In this document: positions 7,997-10,873 of the stretch, one piece after another
How the letters are laid out: each line of letters begins with the position of its first letter
How positions within the stretch are numbered: position 1 is the first letter of the stretch
Origin: Clostridiales bacterium
GTDB taxonomy: Bacteria > Bacillota > Clostridia > Peptostreptococcales > Anaerovoracaceae
DNA: 10,873 bases
Direction of reading: 5' to 3'
Assembly: GCA_012511395.1 (NCBI GenBank)
Contig: JAAZGD010000018.1
Span: forward strand, 1 to 10,873
The notes under the pieces: model-generated
Told to the model about the DNA's origin: nothing
Seen by the model: only the letters and a program-made list of their open reading frames with translations
Database searches by the model: none
Made by a program: the position numbers and the translations under genes

Positions 7997-8014
7997 TTGC
8001 AAGGAATGTGCCAA
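7997..8014 (-). promoter_or_regulatory. Sigma54 (-24/-12) promoter of the ornithine operon
   Basis: On the minus strand the site reads TTGGCAC-ATTCC-TTGCAA, an essentially perfect match to the sigma54 consensus TGGCAC-N5-TTGCA. The invariant GG (8011-8012) and GC (7999-8000) are 10 bp apart as required. The predicted start is near 7987, giving a leader of about 104 nt before ord. A sigma54 activator gene lies immediately upstream, which supports the call. Confidence 0.93.
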
Positions 8015-8059
8015 GGAAATCCCCTAGGAAGAAATGCTTTTAAGCAAGTGATTCCAATG

Positions 8060-8091
8060 AAAAAGCCCACCTTTCATAATTGAAGGCAGGC
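8060..8091 (-). terminator. Intrinsic terminator of the activator-arsR operon
   Basis: Minus-strand reading gives GCCTGCCTTC, a short AT-rich loop, then GAAAGGTGGGC (two G-T pairs and one bulged A), followed by TTTTTCATT. It lies about 65 bp after the arsR stop and before the sigma54 promoter, so it separates the regulatory operon from the catabolic one. Confidence 0.75.
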
Positions 8092-8104
8092 AGGTTTTCA
8101 TATT

Positions 8105-8148
8105 AAGTGCAAAAGTTATTGCATATATATGCAAATTATTTTGCACTT
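8105..8148. promoter_or_regulatory. 44-bp palindrome with two TGCAA-N6-TTGCA dyads, candidate upstream activator site
   Basis: The outer arms AAGTGCAAAA (8105-8114) and TTTTGCACTT (8139-8148) are exact inverted repeats around an exact 16-bp palindrome (8119-8134). It also parses as two dyads TGCAA-N6-TTGCA at 8108-8123 and 8130-8145, with centres 22 bp (about two helical turns) apart. These centres are about 128 and 150 bp upstream of the predicted ord start, the usual range for a sigma54 activator. A third copy of the dyad lies at the activator's own promoter. The ArsR-type regulator is the other candidate ligand. Confidence 0.72.
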
Positions 8149-8156
8149 CAAGTATT

Positions 8157-8474
8157 TTATTTCAATCTCTTGGTCTGTTCCAGATACTTTGAGAGAAGAC
8201 CTATGTTCACATAGTAGTAAGAGAATCTGTTCTTCTTTTGTACCTGAACCAGCCCGCTTTTTTCCAGAACCTTCATATGTTGAGAAATTGTGGACTGGGA
8301 ATAGTTAAAGGCATTAACCAGATCTCCGTTACATACAGGAGTCCTCTTTATGTTTTCGTTCATTATATGTCTTAGGAGCCTTACTCTTAAAGGGTGAGCC
8401 AATCCATCGGATACTTTAGCTATGAGCAGCACCTCTTCCTCTAAGAACTCATTTCCTTCTTTTCTAAGCCGCAT
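8157..8474 (-). CDS. ArsR-family winged-helix transcriptional regulator
   Basis: A 105-residue DNA-binding protein with the compact ArsR/SmtB layout. Residues about 15-40 (LAHPLRVRLLRHI) are the first helices, about 48-76 the helix-turn-helix with the recognition helix in SQSTISQHMKVLEKSGLV, and about 80-92 the beta wing (KKNRFSYYYVN). The metal-binding ELCVCDL motif of true arsenic or metal sensors is absent; the only cysteine is C48, so the ligand, if any, is unlikely to be a classical thiolate-bound metal. It starts 3 bp after the activator stop with AAGGAG upstream, so the two are one operon. Its target is unknown. The dyads at 8105-8148 and 9897-9912 are plausible operators, which would make it a brake on, or co-regulator of, the ornithine genes. 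Confidence 0.88.
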   Translation of the reverse strand: MRLRKEGNEFLEEEVLLIAKVSDGLAHPLRVRLLRHIMNENIKRTPVCNGDLVNAFNYSQSTISQHMKVLEKSGLVQVQKKNRFSYYYVNIGLLSKYLEQTKRLK

Positions 8475-8477
8475 AAA

Positions 8478-9866
8478 CTATATATCTCCTTTTAGCTGAT
8501 ACTTCCTTATTTTGTGCTGAAGTGTCTGTCTCTTTATGCCTAAAAGCCGTGATGCTTGAGAGATATTTCCTCCCTGGTCCTTTAATGCTAAGGCTATGAG
8601 GCTCTTCTCCTTTTCTTCTATGTACTTATCCAAAGAGCCCTTAAGAGCTGAAAGGTTTTCATCTTCATCCCTTATCTCCTCTTCCTTAACCCTTATGTGG
8701 TCCTCTTCAATAATGCTGTAATCTCCCATCAAGGTAGCGGCATTCATCAGGAGATTTTTTAGCTCTCTCACATTTCCCGGAAAAGAGTAGTTATAGAGCT
8801 TTTCTAAAGCCTCCTCCGAAACCCCTTCAATTCCGGCCTCGTTCTTATTATTATATCTTTCTATGAAGTAATTTGTAAGAAGGAGGATATCATCCTGCCT
8901 CCCCCTTAAAGGCGGTAACCTTAGATTGACCACATTAAGTCTGTAATAAAGATCCTTTCGCAGCCTGTTCTCTCTTATGAGTTTATCTGCCTCTTCATTT
9001 ACGGTGGCTATGATCCTTACATCCACAGGTATATCTTTAATTCCTCCCACCCTTCTGATGTACTCCTCTTGAAGAACTCTTAAGAGCTTCCCCTGAAGTG
9101 CATAAGGCATGGCGCTTATTTCATCCAGCAAAAGGGTGCCGCCCTTTGCCTGTTCAAAAAGGCCTTCTCTGTCAAGGGCTCCTGTGAAGCCGCCTTTAGC
9201 AGTTCCAAAGAGAATCCCTTCAAGAAGGCTTTCAGGTAAAGCTGCACAGTTTTGGGCCAGGAAGGGTTTACTTCTTCTTTTACTTTCGCTGTGAATGCTT
9301 TGGGCTACAAGCTCTTTACCTGTGCCTGTTTCCCCATATAGAAATACAGAAGCATCTGTATGAGCTGCTCTTTTTGCATATTCAATTACCTTTAAAAACT
9401 CAGGGCTTTCACCTTTCAGGTCATCAAAGGTGTAGGTTTTAATAGTATCTAAAGCTTCATGGTTGTTGCTGTTATTGGAAAGGAGCTTGTCTGACATCTC
9501 CTTTATTTGAGTTATGTCCTTTGCTATCTCAATAGCCCCCAAGATTTTTCCTTCCAAATCATAGAAAGGGATAGTGGTGTTTACTGTGTGAATCCATTTA
9601 CCGTATCTGTTTAAGTATCTTTGCTCCCTGTTATATGTAGGTTCACCGTTATAAATGGCTCTAAGCAAGGTGGAATCTTCCTCTTTAATGGAAGAAAAGA
9701 CAGCTCTGAAATCCTTTAAAAGCACATCTTTTTCAGACTGTCCTTCAAGCTTTGCCATGGATTGATTATAGAGAACTGATTTATGGTCAGCAAGAATTAT
9801 GTGGACCCCCAGGTCCAGTTCCTTGGTTAATGCATAGAGCATGGCTTTAAAAACATTGTTATTCAT
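8478..9866 (-). CDS. Sigma54-dependent activator (PAS-AAA+-Fis), likely regulator of ornithine degradation
   Basis: Enhancer-binding protein of 462 residues. An N-terminal PAS-like sensor domain (about 10-120) precedes a sigma54-interaction AAA+ domain (about 148-375). The latter has Walker A GETGTGKE at 178-185, the sigma54 loop GGFTGA at 225-230, Walker B LLLDE at 245-249 and PGNVRELK at 363-370. A Fis-type helix-turn-helix follows at about 433-456. There is no response-regulator receiver domain, so the signal is probably a small molecule or redox cue read by PAS. The sigma54 loop has Gly where Ala is usual (GAFTGA). The near-perfect sigma54 promoter before ord makes that operon the obvious target; C. 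difficile has a comparable activator, called OrdR as I recall. The ATG at 9866 has no ribosome binding site and lies just after a good -10 box, so the mRNA may be leaderless. Confidence 0.93.
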   Translation of the reverse strand: MNNNVFKAMLYALTKELDLGVHIILADHKSVLYNQSMAKLEGQSEKDVLLKDFRAVFSSIKEEDSTLLRAIYNGEPTYNREQRYLNRYGKWIHTVNTTIPFYDLEGKILGAIEIAKDITQIKEMSDKLLSNNSNNHEALDTIKTYTFDDLKGESPEFLKVIEYAKRAAHTDASVFLYGETGTGKELVAQSIHSESKRRSKPFLAQNCAALPESLLEGILFGTAKGGFTGALDREGLFEQAKGGTLLLDEISAMPYALQGKLLRVLQEEYIRRVGGIKDIPVDVRIIATVNEEADKLIRENRLRKDLYYRLNVVNLRLPPLRGRQDDILLLTNYFIERYNNKNEAGIEGVSEEALEKLYNYSFPGNVRELKNLLMNAATLMGDYSIIEEDHIRVKEEEIRDEDENLSALKGSLDKYIEEKEKSLIALALKDQGGNISQASRLLGIKRQTLQHKIRKYQLKGDI

Positions 9867-9872
9867 AAATAT

Positions 9873-9901
9873 AGTATATCAACTAATGGCGATGGGTGCA
9901 A
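9873..9901 (-). promoter_or_regulatory. Vegetative promoter of the activator-arsR operon
   Basis: On the minus strand a -35 box TTGCAC (9896-9901) and a -10 box TATACT (9873-9878) are separated by exactly 17 bp. The predicted start falls about 7 nt downstream, on or beside the A of the ATG at 9866, leaving essentially no 5' leader. Confidence 0.75.
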
Positions 9902-9912
9902 ATTTCTTTGCA
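9897..9912. promoter_or_regulatory. Third TGCAA-N6-TTGCA dyad, overlapping the activator -35 box
   Basis: TGCAAA and TTTGCA form an exact inverted repeat with a 4-bp spacer. One arm coincides with the -35 hexamer of the activator promoter. The extended form GTGCAAA-N5-TTGCA is the same as each half of the palindrome at 8105-8148. Binding here would be expected to block RNA polymerase, implying negative autoregulation. Confidence 0.65.
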
Positions 9913-9930
9913 GTTATTAATATATAGCAA

Positions 9931-9958
9931 ACGGCAGAAGGTTTTTGCCCTCTGCCGT
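9931..9958 (-). terminator. Likely terminator of the cold-shock gene
   Basis: An 11-bp stem (ACGGCAGAGGG with CCTTCTGCCGT on the minus strand, one G-T pair) and 6-nt loop lie about 40 bp after the cold-shock stop. The following tract TTTGCTATATATT is only moderately U-rich, so termination may be partial and could feed some transcript into the activator gene. Confidence 0.65.
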
Positions 9959-9999
9959 AAGTTTGTTCGTTTTTGGTTTTCGTATTTCTTTAAGGAATC

Positions 10000-10212
10000 T
10001 TAAAGAGCATTTACGTTTACAGCTCTAAGCTTTTCGCTATTTCTTGGATCCTGCTCAACATCAAAGGAAACTTTCTGTCCTTCAGACAGAGTTTTGAATC
10101 CATCAGAGTTGATTGCGGAGAAATGTACAAAAACATCTTCGCCACCTTCATCGTTTGAGATGAAGCCAAATCCTTTTTCTGCGTTAAACCATTTTACAGA
10201 ACCTGTACTCAT
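10000..10212 (-). CDS. Cold-shock domain protein (CspA family)
   Basis: A 70-residue single cold-shock domain, an OB-fold that binds single-stranded RNA and DNA and acts as an RNA chaperone. RNP1 is KGFGFI (residues 13-18) and RNP2 is VFVHF (27-31); the start MSTGSVKWFN is typical. I chose the ATG at 10212 because AGGAGG lies about 8 nt upstream and it matches the family N-terminus. An in-frame ATG at 10245, with its own weaker purine-rich site, could add 11 residues. The gene has a strong promoter and a leader of about 133 nt with a terminator-like hairpin, suggesting control at RNA level as in other cold-shock genes. Nothing links it functionally to ornithine use; it is a neighbour between two transcription units. 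Confidence 0.95.
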   Translation of the reverse strand: MSTGSVKWFNAEKGFGFISNDEGGEDVFVHFSAINSDGFKTLSEGQKVSFDVEQDPRNSEKLRAVNVNAL

Positions 10213-10259
10213 ATTGGTACCTCCTAAATAATTATGTACCCTCATGCTCTTTCCTTCCT

Positions 10260-10318
10260 AAAAAACTCGCATTCTTTCATAAGCTTTAAAGAACTAAACT
10301 TACAAAAAAATGCGAGTT
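10260..10318 (-). promoter_or_regulatory. Leader hairpin upstream of the cold-shock gene, attenuator-like
   Basis: In the predicted leader, AACTCGCATT (10309-10318) pairs exactly with AATGCGAGTT (10264-10273) on the minus strand, and the stem runs straight into a T tract (10260-10265), as in an intrinsic terminator. The loop of about 35 nt contains a competing pair, TTCTTT with AAAGAA, that overlaps the main stem. This could be a temperature-sensitive or Csp-responsive switch; that role is inferred. Confidence 0.6.
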
Positions 10319-10351
10319 CGACGGTCTTTAAGTCATTCGGTATACAAAAAG

Positions 10352-10380
10352 ACTTTACCATTACATGTTTTTTTTGTCAA
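10352..10380 (-). promoter_or_regulatory. Strong vegetative promoter of the cold-shock gene
   Basis: TTGACA (10375-10380), a 17-bp spacer starting with an A tract, and TAAAGT (10352-10357) on the minus strand. The -35 box matches consensus fully. The predicted start is near 10345, giving a leader of about 133 nt. It lies only about 20 bp past the nhaA stop. Confidence 0.82.
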
Positions 10381-10398
10381 TAACTATTCTTGATGTTT

Positions 10399-10873
10399 TT
10401 ACTCATCACCCTTTACTTTTTCAACCTTCAAGGCCTTTCCTACGATGATTCCAAAAATAGCTACTACTGCAGTAAACAGAGCTCCCATTTTAGCTGAGCC
10501 TTTAAGGGCTAAATCAGTAAATGCTACATCTGCAACAAAGAGCGCAACTGTGAGTCCCATGCCACTAATTACACCTGCAGTAATAACGTCTCTTGCAGTC
10601 ATTCCATCAGGTAATTTGAATGTGAGAAGTGTTGCCACATAAGTAAAGAGGCTGACTCCAACGGTCTTTCCAACAACTAGTGATATGAAAATAATCCATG
10701 TAAGGTTATTTACACCTGCAAAGGATACTCCGGCGTTTGCTAAACCAAACATGAAGAGACCAAAGTCTACAATTGGCGCAAAGTGGTGCTCAAATTTTGC
10801 TAATGTGCTAACGCCTACTGCATCAGATAAGCTGTGGGCGCTGTAGTCGTGAACTATTTTCCCAGTCTTTGGC
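10399..10873 (-). CDS. nhaA: Na+/H+ antiporter NhaA, C-terminal part (cut by window edge)
   Basis: The frame is open from the window edge to the stop at 10399, about 157 residues. An internal ATG at 10752 is not the start, because family sequence continues upstream of it. Recognisable NhaA features are FGLANAGVSF at an unwound transmembrane region, the GKTVGVSLF helix, LPDGMTARDVITAGVISGMGLTVALFVA, and a last membrane helix ending in a basic and acidic tail. NhaA is an inner-membrane antiporter that exports Na+ for H+ in pH and sodium homeostasis. The N-terminal half, with the ion-binding aspartates, is outside the window, so activity cannot be judged. Ornithine clusters elsewhere can include an NhaC-type antiporter, as I recall, but this gene has the cold-shock unit between it and the operon and need not be related. 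Confidence 0.92.
   Translation of the reverse strand, partial: PKTGKIVHDYSAHSLSDAVGVSTLAKFEHHFAPIVDFGLFMFGLANAGVSFAGVNNLTWIIFISLVVGKTVGVSLFTYVATLLTFKLPDGMTARDVITAGVISGMGLTVALFVADVAFTDLALKGSAKMGALFTAVVAIFGIIVGKALKVEKVKGDE

Noticed and set aside
8105..8148. 44-bp palindrome as the arsR terminator
   Set aside because: Its arms are AT-rich and it is followed by AATATG rather than a T tract. A better GC-rich hairpin with TTTTT lies just downstream at 8060-8091.
10399..10752. A separate 117-residue membrane protein starting at the ATG at 10752
   Set aside because: The frame stays open to the window edge and the upstream codons continue recognisable NhaA sequence, so this ATG is internal.
1..10873. 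CRISPR arrays, insertion sequences, tRNA or rRNA genes
   Set aside because: I saw no regularly spaced repeats, transposase-like frames, terminal inverted repeats or tRNA/rRNA-like sequences. The short dyads repeat only at the two regulatory regions.

Overview
The window looks like chromosome from a low-GC, amino-acid-fermenting anaerobe of the Clostridia (Bacillota). The pointers are a complete oxidative ornithine-degradation operon of the kind known from Acetoanaerobium (Clostridium) sticklandii and Clostridioides difficile, strong AGGAGG-type ribosome binding sites, a sigma54 activator with its cognate promoter, and a small protein with an LPXTG-like sorting signal. Every gene I can support lies on the minus strand, so transcription runs from high to low coordinates. 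I do not assign a genus.

In transcription order, the window opens with the C-terminal part of an NhaA Na+/H+ antiporter (to 10399). Next is a cold-shock protein gene (10000-10212) with a strong promoter and a leader containing a terminator-like hairpin. Then comes a regulatory pair: a PAS-AAA+-Fis sigma54 activator (8478-9866) and an ArsR-type winged-helix regulator (8157-8474), closed by an intrinsic terminator at about 8060-8091. A canonical -24/-12 sigma54 promoter at 7997-8014 then drives ord-ortA-ortB-oraS-oraE and a MutL/GlmL-like ATPase (7883 to 1158). Downstream are a 52-residue LPXTG-like membrane protein (902-1060), a terminator (861-889) and an acidic lipoprotein (25-759).

Pathway: D-ornithine is converted by OraSE (adenosylcobalamin plus PLP) to 2,4-diaminopentanoate. 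Ord oxidatively deaminates this to 2-amino-4-oxopentanoate. OrtAB cleaves that with CoA to acetyl-CoA and D-alanine. The MutL-like ATPase is probably the aminomutase reactivator. Ornithine racemase, normally part of this locus, is not in the window.

Two observations stand out. First, the ortA frame has a good ribosome binding site and ATG at 6814, and the short peptide that follows resembles the family N-terminus, but an in-frame TAA lies at codon 12, followed at once by GTG. OrtA is therefore broken, made by stop/restart, or mis-sequenced. Second, a 16-bp dyad, TGCAA-N6-TTGCA, occurs three times. Two copies sit 22 bp apart in a 44-bp palindrome about 130-150 bp upstream of the predicted ord transcription start. 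One overlaps the -35 box of the activator's own promoter. This is a candidate regulatory circuit. The activator promoter also appears to yield a leaderless mRNA.
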